Below, piece after piece: positions 50,323-61,189 of a DNA stretch of 64,000 nucleotides. Made by a program: the position numbers and the translations under genes. The notes below the pieces were generated by a model that saw nothing but the letters and a program-made list of their open reading frames with translations, made no database searches and was not told the DNA's origin. Positions within the stretch are counted from its first letter, which is position 1; each line of letters starts with the position of its first letter. Source of the stretch: Heterohyrax brucei. Lineage: Eukaryota; Chordata; Mammalia; Hyracoidea; Procaviidae. Location of the stretch: the NCBI GenBank assembly GCA_028571685.1, contig CM053158.1, positions 58,744,001 through 58,808,000 of the forward strand. Reading direction: 5' to 3'.

Positions 50323-51640
50323 GGGGCTAAGATGACAGCCTAGACACATGTCTCTTCAATTCCCTCTGAGAACTAAGGCCTGAATTACTAACTGAATGGA
50401 GCATTCTGGACACCCAGGAAACCTTACAATATGGCATAGGGTTGTCAGATTGGATTACGTGCCATTAAATAGGAAACTACCTCTCTCTAACAAGGCAGTG
50501 TGTGCTAAGCCCCACTCATGCTCACTCACCGTTTGGGCAGACTGCAGGTACTGACACCGTCTTTGTTATGTGGGATACAGGGAAGGGCATGATCCAGCAA
50601 ACATGCTGAACTGCAGTGCTAAAGTAAACAGCATATAGCGCAGCAGAGAGACACTACATGGAAGACCCACATTTTGAGACCCCAGCTGCTGACTGAGAGT
50701 GCCACTGCCCCTCCACCCTCTCTTTTCTGAGCTGCACCATAGACTCTGTGGTTTCACAACAGGGCGGGCAGCTCAGCTGGGATGCCATCTTTGTCAGCTG
50801 GGAGGCTGAGTAACCCAACCAGAGGCCTCAGCAGGGAGTAATTCCCAAGCTGAGAAGCAGTGCCAGTCTGGAAAGTGCTTCTCCAGCAAAAAGGGTTTGT
50901 AGGACAGTACAGAAGTGGCCCAAATGAGGATGGCAGCAAGGCCATAACACCTCCCTAACTGAACCACGTCATACTATCTGGGGATGGCCAAAGAGGTGCT
51001 TCTGTCATCAGCTGGAAAGTAGGGCCTCGCACACATGACGGCCTAACTGATTTCGGCAGCTGTTCGTCAACTCCTGGCTTCTTAATATAAGACTGCCTGG
51101 AGCAATCACTGCTGAGCAGATGCAGCATCACTTCAGCCTTTACTAATCCACATCATAGGGTCGGTAGACAGCCCTCTATTGAATTCATACAAAGAAGAGC
51201 AGGTATGGCAATACTAACATCAGATAAAATAGATTGTAATATAAAATCCACCATCTCGGAAAAGGGTGGTCACTATTTATTGCTGAAAGGTTCAATACAC
51301 AAACATGACTTCACAATATTAAATATTCATGCACCCAACACCAGAGTACCTAAATACATCAAACAAACACTGACAACATTGTAAAATGAGAAAGATCACT
51401 CCACAGTAGTTGCAGTAATATGGAGTCCAAGAAGACAGTTTGCAATAATTCAATGGTTTGGATTTTGTTGAGACTTGCTTTATGTCCTAACACATGGTCC
51501 ATTCTGGAAAACATTCTGTGTGCTCTGGAGAAGAAGGTGTCTTTATCTGTTGGTGGATAAAAAGTTCTGTATAAGTTAACAAGGTCTAGTTTGTTAATTG
51601 TCACAATAAGAGCTTCTGTGTCTTTACTGAGCTTTTTTAC
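50323..51640 (+). mobile_element. Rearranged L1: 5' UTR joined to endonuclease, then an inverted piece
   Basis: 50323-51180 is L1 5' UTR. At about 51181 it passes directly to ORF2 endonuclease text (caaagaagagcaggtatggc), so ORF1 is absent. At about 51408 the orientation flips: 51408-51640 is minus-strand endonuclease encoding TINKLDLVNLYRTFYPPTDK and RAHRMFSRMDHVLGHKASLN. The inverted part is the segment that should follow the plus-strand part. Confidence 0.85.
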
Positions 51641-51689
51641 TGGATAGTAGTAACATCCCTTTCCTCTCTGCTCACTTTTCTCTTTTATA

Positions 51690-52395
51690 GGTCAAAAAAC
51701 ATTGACTCAGCAGGGCCAGGATGGAAGAGCAGTCAGATATTTCCTGTGATCCCAATTACAAAAAAGACCAAAAAAAAAAAAGGTGAATTCATTATATATG
51801 ACATTCTAGGAACTCTAAACATCAAATGCAAAGCTGAGGAATCTGACTGATTGGCAGGAGAGACAAAGAAGTTTCAGAAGTAGTAAGGAGGGGCTGGACC
51901 TGACTCAGCAGGAATCGGCACCACGTGGGCCAGATCAACTGGCACGAGCACTGTGAGGCAAGCAGTGGCATTTTCCACATGGGGCAGACCTTGTGATGAA
52001 GTCTACTCATGCCTCCAGCATCAGTGAAAAGCAGCACTAATCTGTCAAGAGGTAAGTAACTTGTATCTAACCTACAGCGGGCAGATCTAAAAAGTCCTTT
52101 GGGATAAACCTCCCTCACTTTTAACTGTCCTCCTTCCAGTCTGCACTAGGCCCAAACTGGCTCCCCAGACTGACACAACCCCTGGGCCAGAAGTAGGACC
52201 CCTTATGCGCCCTGAGCTATTCTCTCAGCCTTGGAGACGGAACAAACTAACAAATAGGAAAAAAATAATCTTCCAGCTCCCGTAAGACAGGAACTCAAAA
52301 CAAAAACAGTTCCCTTTGCCTAGGCACAGGCAGAAGGGGTCCACAGACTTTGAATGCCTTCCACTCCTGCACAAAGCTGTGTGGGCCCATTTCAA
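51690..52395 (+). mobile_element. Probable L1 5' UTR of another subfamily
   Basis: cagcagggccaggatggaag and cagatatttcctgtgatccc resemble L1 leaders of the type 'gccaagatggctgagcagac'. The stretch is GC-richer than its surroundings. The assignment rests on general layout. Confidence 0.5.
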
Positions 52396-53672
52396 CAGAA
52401 AAGGTCCTCATGTGCATAGTACAAAAAAGAAACATTCTTTGATGGTTACAGGATGGGAATTGGAGGGAGAGGCATATTTAGTAACTAGATAGTAGACAAG
52501 AATCTTTTTTTTTCTTTTTTATTATGACTGAGTGAAAATGTACATTCCCGTATAAATTTACACACCCACCTATATGCAGCTTCCACTGCTCTCCCTGCCT
52601 GGTGACAGCACACTATTCCTCTCTGCTCCATACATGTCTCATCCTCCCAACAACCTCCTTTCCCCTCCTCTCCACCCACTCCCCTTCCTCCAGCCAGAGG
52701 TCAGCAGGATGATATCCTATAGATGCATAGAACCATAAAGTGCACCCAATGTATGGTCACTCTGCATCGCCAAGTCCAATCCATTCATCAGACAGGAATC
52801 ATTTTAAGTGAAGGAAGGAACAACACACAATACAGGAAAAGTCAGCACAAATGGACTAAACCAAAAGCTAAGAAGCTTCCCAAATACATCCAAACACTTA
52901 AAGGACCAGAGTATCAGGAGCAGGGGCCTGGGGACAATGGTTTCAGGGGACATCTAGGTCAACTGGCATAACAAAGTTTATTAAGAAAATGTTCTGCGCT
53001 CCACTTTGGTGAGTGGCACCTGGGATCTTAAAAGGCAGCAAGCAGCCATCGGAGAAGCATCAACTGATCCCAGCCAATTGCAAAGGACCAAAGGAGGATG
53101 AAAAATACCAAAGACATAAGAAAAACATGAGCCCACAGGACAGAAAGGGCCACATAAACCAGAGACTACATCAGCATGAGTTTGGAAGAATTACCTAAAA
53201 ACTGCCACCAGTGACTGCCCTGATAGGGAACACAACAAATAGTCCCTGACATAGCAGCAGAAAAGTGGGTATAGAACTCGAAGTTTAGTAAAAAGACCCG
53301 ATTTAATGGTCTGACAGACTAGAGGGTCCCCTGAAGACATGGCCTCCAGACTCTCTGTTAAGCCACAACTGAAACTATTTCTGAAGTCAACTCTTCAGAC
53401 AAATACCAGACTGGACTGTAAGACATAAAATGATACTGGCGAAGAGTGTGCTTCTTGACTTAAGTAGATAGATGAGGCTAATGGGGCAGCTCCTGTCTAG
53501 AGGTAAGATAAGAAAGCAGAGGGGGACAGGAGCTGCTCTCATGGGAAATACACAGTAGAGAGGAGGAGTGTGCTCTTACAGTGTGGGCACAGCAACTAAG
53601 GTCACATAACAATGAGGAAGTTTTTATATGGCAAAATTAGTTGAAAAGTTGCACTTAGTACAATAAAGTGTA
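52396..53672 (+). mobile_element. L1 3' UTR, split by a minus-strand L1 3' end
   Basis: 52396-52493 is the start of the 3' UTR (aacattctttgatggttaca). After the insertion at 52505-52789 it continues at 52801 (aaggaacaacacacaataca) to about 53672 (acttagtacaataaagtg). It is the same subfamily as 2881-3778. Confidence 0.85.
52505..52789 (-). mobile_element. L1 3'-end insertion, 285 bp
   Basis: It starts with a poly-T on the plus strand and carries the reversed L1 3' end. It is flanked by agacaagaatc (52494-52504) and agacaggaatc (52790-52800), an 11-bp target duplication with one mismatch. Confidence 0.93.
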
Positions 53673-55169
53673 TTTCTAAAAAAAGTCACAGACTCAGCAT
53701 ACAACCTAAAACTACAGATTGTGTCCTGCCTCGTTAACACAACTGCCTCTAACCCTGCTTCACAGAGATGAGGATTTATAACAAACTGCAGAACCATCAG
53801 ACGACACAGGGTACCACAGCCCAGCCCAACTGACACCATTTTAGGGAGACAGAATTCAATACATAACAGATGCAATCTCCACAAATATCAAATTTAGTGA
53901 AAAACAAGTGACAGTATTCACAAAATCTAAAGAAGATACATAATCTATCTTACAATGCATGGATTCAAATTTCAATCTCACTCTAATGGGCTACTGCCAT
54001 AGAAATACAATTTAAAAGGAAAAACTGCACAAAAAATGAAAGCTGTAAGTTTCCCTGGTGATTCTCACTAAAGCTTAATGCATTTACTTATTGAAACAAA
54101 GCTCTCTGCAAAAAGATTTGATAGTGGTGTCAGAAAAAAATATAAGGATCAAAACTATTTATAATACAAAAATTGTTTAAAGTAGATACATCACTTCTTA
54201 TGTTTCTCATTTTGAAAAGAAGCTACATTTCATTCAGCAATAATTCTTCTCTCATTCTATCAGGCATTTCTACAAAAGCTATATTTCAAATAAAATCAGA
54301 TCTGAAGGATCTCCTATGAATACACATAATACAGAAGACCCCAATTGAATTTCCAACAAAGCACTGCCATTTTGAGTAAACAAAGTCATCTCAGTAGGGT
54401 CACACTATCTGAAAGGACTGCAGCCTAGAAATTAATTGCTAGCCTAACATATGTCAAAACAAATTTTTAAAAGAGCAGACTATAGTTGTAACCCTGTGTT
54501 TCGTCCATCTCTTTGTAAGCAAACCAGTATTCCATAGCATGTAAATATATTCATTTATTCCACATCTCTCAGAAAAATCAAAAAGGTTTATTATCCTCCT
54601 TTCTGCATACCGGACAAATCTCAGTGAACAACACATTTAGTGAGTCAGATAATTAGTAAAGAATACAGATATGGTATGGGTGATGTTTTTGAAAGGCAGA
54701 AGCAGTCTTCATACAAATAACTACTTTTGAAACACTCAGATTGCCTTCAAAAGAGGTTCTTCAAAGATCTATACTAACTATACTATGCCACACTAACAGC
54801 TGTTCCTTGTAAAACTCAATGCTTCAAATAATATGTAACAGCACTGGTGTTACATAAGATTGCTAATTTTTAAAAAAGAGGATGACTTCAAACCATAGTT
54901 AAACAATTAATAATAGAAGTAAATAAAATTAAAACAGCCAGTGGGGAATAAAATTAGAGATTTAAAAGATCTCAATATTCTGCTAACTATGAGAATATTT
55001 ATTCAAACTAAAAACATTATTTATACATGATAATTTTTTAGTATCAGAAGAACTCTACATACAAAAGAAAGAAGCAGAACAGATGTATTTAGGTTCCCAC
55101 TTATCTTTCCTGGAACAGAAAATTAAAAGTCCCAAACCAAAGACTTCTCCTATATCATGCATATCTGTA
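53673..55169. other. Unique intron sequence
   Basis: AT-rich, no recognised repeat or exon. Confidence 0.55.
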
Positions 55170-55182
55170 TAAGTCAATTTTT

Positions 55183-58118
55183 TATATTACAATTAAGTGA
55201 AAGTATACAAGTCAGTTTTGCATATCCACCTCTCTACAGCTCTACCTGCTCTCCCCACCCTGTGACAGCACACTCCTCCTTTTCACTCTGTACTTCTAGT
55301 ATCCTCCCAACAAACACTTGTCTCCTACTCTCCACCCTCTCCTCTCCCCTCTAGAAAGAAACCAGTAGGACAGCCTTCTATAAATATAAAACCATAAAAT
55401 ATACACACCACATGCTCACTCTGTCCCCAAGTCCAGTCCATTTTTTGTCTGAAGTGTTGCCCTCAGTACTGGTTTCAGTTCTGGTGCAGCAGCAAGTCTA
55501 GGGGCCATGTTCCCAGGGGACCCTCCAGAGTTCTTAGCAGAGTTCTTTATCTGTACACCTCTTTTTCTTGTGCTACATCAGCGACTCTACATTGTGTCCC
55601 CTATCAAGACTGTCTTTGGTGGTGGCCAGGAACTGTCTGGTTCTTCTAGTCTCATGCTGATGCTATCCCCCAATCACAAGGGTCTTCTTATCTCCTGGGC
55701 TCATTTTACCTGGTGTCTTTGATGTTCTTGGTCATCATCTGTTTCAGGTGGATTGGGACTAATTAATATTTCTCAGATGGCAGCTCACTAGCTTTTAAGA
55801 CCCCAAACATCACTTACCAATATGGGGTGCAAAAGACTCTCTTAGCAAAAGACTAGTTATACCAATTGACCTCGATGTCCCCTGAAAACATGGTTTCCAG
55901 ACCCCTGTACCTGCTGCTCTATCCTTTGAAATATTAGGTTGAATTTAGAAAACCTTTCAGTTTATGACATAGTCCAGTTACGCTGACCTGCCTTCTACTG
56001 TGCGCTGTCACCTCCTTTACCTAACCGAATTCCTATCAACTATCTAATCTATGACCAACCCTCTCCCTCCCTCCCCACCCTTGTAGCCATCAAAGAGTCT
56101 TTTCTTCTATGTATAAGTCCTTTTTTAAGTTCTTGTAATAGTGGTCTCATACAACATTTGTGCTTTTGCAGTTGATTTATTTCTCCCAGCATAATGTCTT
56201 CTAGCTGATAACCAATTACAAGATGCTTCCTAAAATCATCACTGTTCCTTATCATTCCATAGTGTTCCACTGTGTGTATATACCATAGTTTGTTTATCCA
56301 TTCATCTGTTGATGGGCATCAGGGTTGATTCCATCTTTTTGTTATTGTGGACTGTGCTGCAATAAACATTCATGTGCATGTATCTATTCATGTAACTGCC
56401 TGTATTTTTGTAGGATATGTTCTGAGCAGTGGGATTACTGGATCATACAGTATTTCTATTTCTAACTTTTTAAGAAAATACCAAATTTCTTTCCAAAGAG
56501 GTTACAACATTTTGCAATCCTACCAGCACTGTAGGAGAGTTCAAATCTCTCCAGCATTTGTTGTTTTGTGTCTTTTGGGTCATGGCCAATCTCACTGGAG
56601 TAAGATGGTATCTCACTGTAGTTTTGATTTGGGTTTCTCTAATAGTTAACAATTGTAAGCATTTCCTCATGTGTCATTTGGCTGACTGGATATCCTCTTT
56701 GGTGAAGTGTCTGTTCATTTCCTTTGTCCATCACTTAATTGGGTTATTTATCTTTCTCTTGTTGATATTTTGCAGTACCTTGTAGATTATGGAGATCAGA
56801 TGTCAGTCCGACATGTAGTTGCCAAATATTTTTTCTCATTCTGTAGGTAATCTTTCAATTCTCTTGATAAAGTCTTTGGATGAGCATATCTGTTTGATTT
56901 TTAGTAGTTCCCATTTATCAGTTTTCTCTTCTGTTGTTTGTGCATTGTTGGTTAGATTTTGTAGTCTGTCTAAGCCATATTATTAGAACTTGCATTGTTC
57001 TCCCTATTTTTATTTCCATGATCTTTATTGCTTTAGGTTTGATATTTAGGTCTTGATCTACTTTGAATTAGTTTTTGCGTAAGGTGTGAGATATGGGTCT
57101 TGTTTCACTATTTTGCAGGTGAATATCCAGTTTTGCCAACACCATTTGTTAGAGACTGTTTTTACTCCAGTTTAAAACCTTTGGGCCTTTGTTGAATATC
57201 AACTGTTCATAGGAGGATGGTGATATTTCTGGATTGTCTATTCTATTCCATTGGTCTATATATCTGTTTTTGTACCAGTACCAGGCTGTTTTGACTACTA
57301 TAGCAGTGTAATAGGTTCTAAGGTAGTGTGAGACCTCCCATTGTGTTCCTTTTCTTCAGTAGTGTTTTACTTATCCAGGTTTCTTTCCTTTCCAAACAAA
57401 GTTGTTGATTTGTTTCTCCATCTCATTAACAAACCAACATTGGAATCTGCAGTGGGATTCCACTGTACACATAGATCACTTTGGGTAGAGTAGACATTTT
57501 TGCAGTGTTAAGTCTTCCTATCCAGGGGCAAGGTAAGTTTCTCCACTTACATAAGTCTCTTTTGGTTTCTTGCAGTAGGACCTTGTAATTTTCTCTGTAT
57601 AGCTCTCTTAACATCTCTGGTTAGATTTATTCCTAGGTATTTTATCTTCTAGGGTACTACTGTAAATGGTATTGATTTGGTAATTTCCTCTTTGATGATC
57701 TCTTTGTTAGTGTAAAGGAATCCTACTAATTTATATTTATCTTACAATCTGTTACTTTGCTGAGCTCTTCTATGAGATCCAGTAATTTACTTATGGATTC
57801 TTTAGGATTCTCTGTGCATATGATCATATCATCTGCAAACAGGGAGATTTTTACTTCTTCTTTACCACTGTGGATGCCTTTTATTTCTTTATCTTGTCTG
57901 ATTGCTCTGGCCAGAACCTCTAATACAATGCTGAACAGAAGTGGTGACAGTGGGCATCCTTGTCTAGCTTCTGTTCTCAGGGGAATTCGTTTAATTTCTC
58001 TCATTCAGGATTATATTGGTGGTTGGCTGTACATAGATGCCCTTTATTGCACTGAGGAATTTCCCTTGTATTCCCATTTTGCTGAGAGTTTTTAACATGA
58101 ATGGGTGTCGGACTTTTC
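55183..58118 (-). mobile_element. L1, 5'-truncated, minus strand
   Basis: 3' UTR 55183-56080, ORF2 from about 56090 to 58118. The direct repeat taagtcaattttt at 55170-55182 and 58119-58131 is a 13-bp target duplication (part of its T run may be tail). It is truncated in the RT domain. Confidence 0.93.
56090..58118 (-). pseudogene. L1 ORF2 C-terminal half remnant
   Basis: The minus-strand frame 57726-58004 keeps the RT core: [20 protein letters not shown] and [18 protein letters not shown] with the FADD catalytic box. 56470-56670 (RETQIKTTVRYHLTPVRLAM) and 56049-56270 (MEHYGMIRNSDDFRKHLV) are C-terminal pieces. Several breaks lie between them. Confidence 0.9.
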
Positions 58119-58131
58119 TAAGTCAATTTTT

Positions 58132-58823
58132 CTACTTCAAAATAGCCTCTCCTCTCTGAGGCAAAGATTGAAAACATGCCTCCTGTGGTAATATAATGAA
58201 ATTACGTGTCAGTAGTAAAGCTCTGCTTTTTCAACCATAGAATTTAGAAGTTGAGAGGCACAGAGAGTAGTGTGGGCTGCAGTAGTAGTGTGGAATACTG
58301 CAGACCCAGGGCTCCGGACCAGACTGAACTCCCAGGTCATGATACTTCACTAACTTCCCTGTCATCAGCAAGCCAAAACACAAGCTTATGAGACACTTGT
58401 CCCTCAGTGTGCTTTTTTCATTGATAATACTTTTATTAGTTTTGCACATTACAGTAAGTAACTTGATATATTACCAGTACAGGGGAAAAAAATTAACCAA
58501 ACCCAGTGGCACTGCATCACTTCTGAATGTTTCAGCTATAACCAACACTTAGCCATCCTAGAATGACAATGAAGTTCTAGAATGAGTCATTCTGACCACA
58601 GGAGTCACTCTTGGAGCAAACCCATTCCACTCATTCTTCTACAAGAAGCAAGGTAAGACTGTAAACAGAGGTTTGGTTTTATCTTATTTTAATCATAATT
58701 TCTTCTTTTAATTTTTTTAAAGCAGTTTCTCCAAATGGATTTCTGATAGTTCAGAAGTATCAATTTACTAAACAAGGAGCATCACTCTTTTGTGCTTCAA
58801 GAGTAGAAATTTAAGTGAGTTAC
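58132..58823. other. Unique intron just 3' of the 48-bp exon
   Basis: No repeat recognised. It separates the exon from the minus-strand L1. Confidence 0.55.
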
Positions 58824-58871
58824 CTCTCTTAAAACCGTGCTTTTGTAGCCTCGATACAATCCTCGGATGCC
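58824..58871 (-). CDS. SLC25A26: SLC25A26 internal exon (48 bp, 16 codons)
   Basis: SLC25A26 is the mitochondrial inner-membrane carrier that imports S-adenosylmethionine in exchange for S-adenosylhomocysteine. Read on the minus strand, the exon encodes GIRGLYRGYKSTVLRE. From memory, human SAMC has GIQGLYRGYKSTVLRE at the same place, one substitution away. Together with the two Glu that end the preceding exon it forms the EG...YRG half-signature of the second carrier repeat (matrix helix) and leads into transmembrane helix 4. It has a pyrimidine-rich acceptor (ttgtttcag) and a GAG/gtaact donor, and both ends are in phase 0. The next human segment (IPFSLVQFPLW) was not found at lower coordinates, so the downstream intron appears to run out of the window. 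An L1 lies on each side in opposite orientation. Confidence 0.95.
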
Positions 58872-59417
58872 CTGAAACAAATAAAAAGCCAAGAACTTAG
58901 AAAAGTTACAAGGACAGAGATTTCAGAATGACATTCTGAATAACGCACATCTACCTGTTCCAAAATTTGAATTGTAAAACGTTCAAAATTACCACAATTC
59001 TCTAAGAGGCTAAAGCTTCTAAGCTAGGCTAAGATATATAAAGTTGCAGTCAACTTCCTTTAAAATAGGAACATAAATAGTAACAAACCTGACTACATAC
59101 TTAGTTGCTATTATTCAACATTCCTTCTATTCAAAAGAACCTTTGAGATGCTTCTAAATAACTACATCTCCCAAAGCTAATATACACAGAATGCCAATTA
59201 TCCTTTCACATCAAGTAAAATTATATAGTTTTGACCAAAAGATATCAGAAACTCATCGATAATTGCTCAACATAATGGTGGTAAATACTTTTGGATAAGC
59301 CTTGATTTATCTAATAACTACCTGCATGGCTCAGTTTGGGCCCTCACCTGGAAAAATGTCATTGAGACACATAAATATTCAATGTCTCCTCACCTAGCTG
59401 ACAGAGGGGCCATTAAG

Positions 59418-60018
59418 GGTAATTTTTACATCAAAGACATAAGGTAAAAAGAGCCCAGGATACAGAAAGACCCATATGAATGGCAAACTGTATCAACATG
59501 AGACTGGAAAAACCAGATGGTGCCCTGCTACCACCAAAGACGGCCATTACAGGGGACACAACGTAGAATTCCTGAGAGCCAACACAAGAAAAAGAGGGGT
59601 ACAGCCCAAGAACTCTTCTAAAAGTCCAGAATTGATGGTCCACTCTTCTAAAAGACCAGAATTGATGGTCCAACAGTGTGGAGGGTCCCCCGGGAACATG
59701 GCTCCTTGACCTGCTGCTGGCCCCAACCAGAAACCAGTAATGAGGGCAACTTTTTAGATAAGAATGGACTGGACACTCTGTGACACAGTGCGACCATAGT
59801 GTGTGTGCATTTTATGGTTCTGTGCATTTATAGAAGGTGGTCCTACTGGTTTCTCTCTAGATGGGAGACAAAAAGGTACAGAGGAGGGGACAGGTGCTCA
59901 TTAAGAGGATACTGGAAATATCACTGAGTATGGAGAGCAGACAGATCTGCAGACACACAGAGATGCAAAATTAAGTTGGATTATATACTTTCACTTAATC
60001 ACAATTTTTATAAAACTG
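59418..60018 (+). mobile_element. L1 3' UTR fragment
   Basis: It runs from ataaggtaaaaagagcccag to tttcacttaatcacaatttt and aligns with 19440-20030. It includes a 30-bp tandem duplication at 59612-59641 / 59642-59671 with one difference. Confidence 0.9.
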
Positions 60019-60321
60019 AAACTCACTGAAATTTTCACAAGATTGAGTCTCTTCAGAAAAAAAGACTTCTGTGAAAACTGTAAGGGACTGCAGCTAATCG
60101 TTCCCTTGTCATTGCCGGGTACTGCTGAGGAATTCTACCTGACATAAACATTATGGTACTGGCCACTAATATTACTCTATTACCATCCTCATTTTTCATG
60201 GGTCCTTAAATTTTGTAGTGATGTTTTACTGTATCTTTGCTCTTTAGATATTTACAATTTACTCCATCTCTGATTCCAAGACAACTATAGGAAGATTTCA
60301 ATGTAGGACACTTGCACAGTA

Positions 60322-60474
60322 AACCAAAACCCAATTGTCATCGAGTTGATCCTGACTCATAGCAACCACACAGGACAGAGAATTGTCCCATGGGGTTTCC
60401 AAGGAGTAGCTGGTAAATTTGAACTGCTGACCCTTTGGTTAGCTGAATGTTTAACCAGTATACCACTAGGCTCC
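60322..60474 (-). mobile_element. AfroSINE, short form
   Basis: aacccaattgtcatcgagtt to accagtataccactaggctc, in the intron between the two SLC25A26 exons. Confidence 0.92.
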
Positions 60475-60530
60475 TTACCAAGTCTACTTGTCGTTCAAGT
60501 ATTTAAATGTGTCCTTGGTACCCAAAATCA

Positions 60531-60668
60531 AACCAAACCAAACCTTTTGCTGTCAAGCCAATTTTGATTCACAGTGATCTTATACTAGAGTAGAACTGCC
60601 CCACAGGTTTCCAAGGAGCAACTGGTAGATCTGAACTGCCAGCACTTAACTACTGCACCACCAGGGCC
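60531..60668 (-). mobile_element. AfroSINE, short form
   Basis: aaaccttttgctgtcaagcc to ctactgcaccaccagggc; slightly shortened in the body. Confidence 0.9.
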
Positions 60669-60715
60669 CTGCAGATACAGTAGTGGCACTCAATGTGCAT
60701 TTGTTTAGAAATTTC

Positions 60716-60748
60716 AAAGCCAGCCAAGCCAAGTGCCATCGAGTCGGA
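60716..60748 (-). mobile_element. AfroSINE tail fragment (GCCAAG type)
   Basis: agccagccaagccaagtgcc then atcgagtcgga, ending abruptly 209 bp from the 105-bp exon. An (aaaat)n stretch follows at 60764-60791. Confidence 0.7.
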
Positions 60749-60956
60749 AAAGTCAAAAAGAAAAATAAAATTCAAATAAAATAAAATAAATACAAAGATA
60801 ATTTAACACAAAAAGCTACAACTGGACATTAAATTTAGCTCTAAGGATCCCTCTAAGGCTGCTAGGACAAGGCCCACAGAGTTCAGAAGAGCAACCTGCA
60901 ATGAAAAATTCTAAAAAATAAAGGATGAGACCTTAAAAGTAAGTTTAAAAACTCAC

Positions 60957-61061
60957 CTCTTCATACAAGATGTTTGTAAAAATCTGAAACGTGTTCAGTG
61001 AAGCAGACACCTGTGCCCTCTGCTTAACCACTTCAGAAGGGACTCGGATCAGGCAGGCAAT
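60957..61061 (-). CDS. SLC25A26: SLC25A26 internal exon (105 bp, 35 codons)
   Basis: The minus-strand translation opens [17 protein letters not shown] and ends TNILYEE. Human SAMC, from memory, has [17 protein letters not shown] and SNILYEE, joined directly to GIQGLYRG. The segment PSEVVKQR is the Px[DE]xx[KR]x[KR] signature at the end of transmembrane helix 3, in repeat 2 of the mitochondrial carrier fold. Its charged residues form the matrix-gate salt bridges known for the family. The donor is GAG/gtgagt, close to consensus. The acceptor (acattttag) has a purine-interrupted, weak polypyrimidine tract. The exon is 35 whole codons, phase 0 at both ends, so splicing to the 48-bp exon keeps the frame. 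Differences from human cluster just after the signature (SLNT for STRT). Confidence 0.95.
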
Positions 61062-61189
61062 CTAAAATGTATACATTCAATTACATCTTAAATAAGAAAT
61101 ACCACCTGTAAAAATGTAATTCTTTTAATAAGCAAAAATTATAGTAAAAAAGGATAATGTGCAGACTTAGTGCAAGACTCCAAAAGGTT

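Larger units (their letters stand above)
1..58823 (-). other. SLC25A26: SLC25A26 downstream intron, at least 58.8 kb
   Basis: Everything below the 48-bp exon lies on the 3' side of that exon. I looked on the minus strand for the next carrier segments (the IPFSLVQFPLW region and the third-repeat signature PLDVAKTR) and did not see them. The stretch is read as one large intron filled by repeats. A missed very short exon cannot be excluded by eye. Confidence 0.7.
58872..60956 (-). other. SLC25A26: SLC25A26 intron between the two exons
   Basis: This 2,085-bp intron begins gtgagttttt and ends ttgtttcag on the minus strand. It contains a plus-strand L1 3'-UTR fragment (59418-60018), two minus-strand AfroSINEs and a SINE-tail fragment. 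The pieces 58872-59417 and 60019-60321 show no recognisable repeat or reading frame. Confidence 0.9.
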
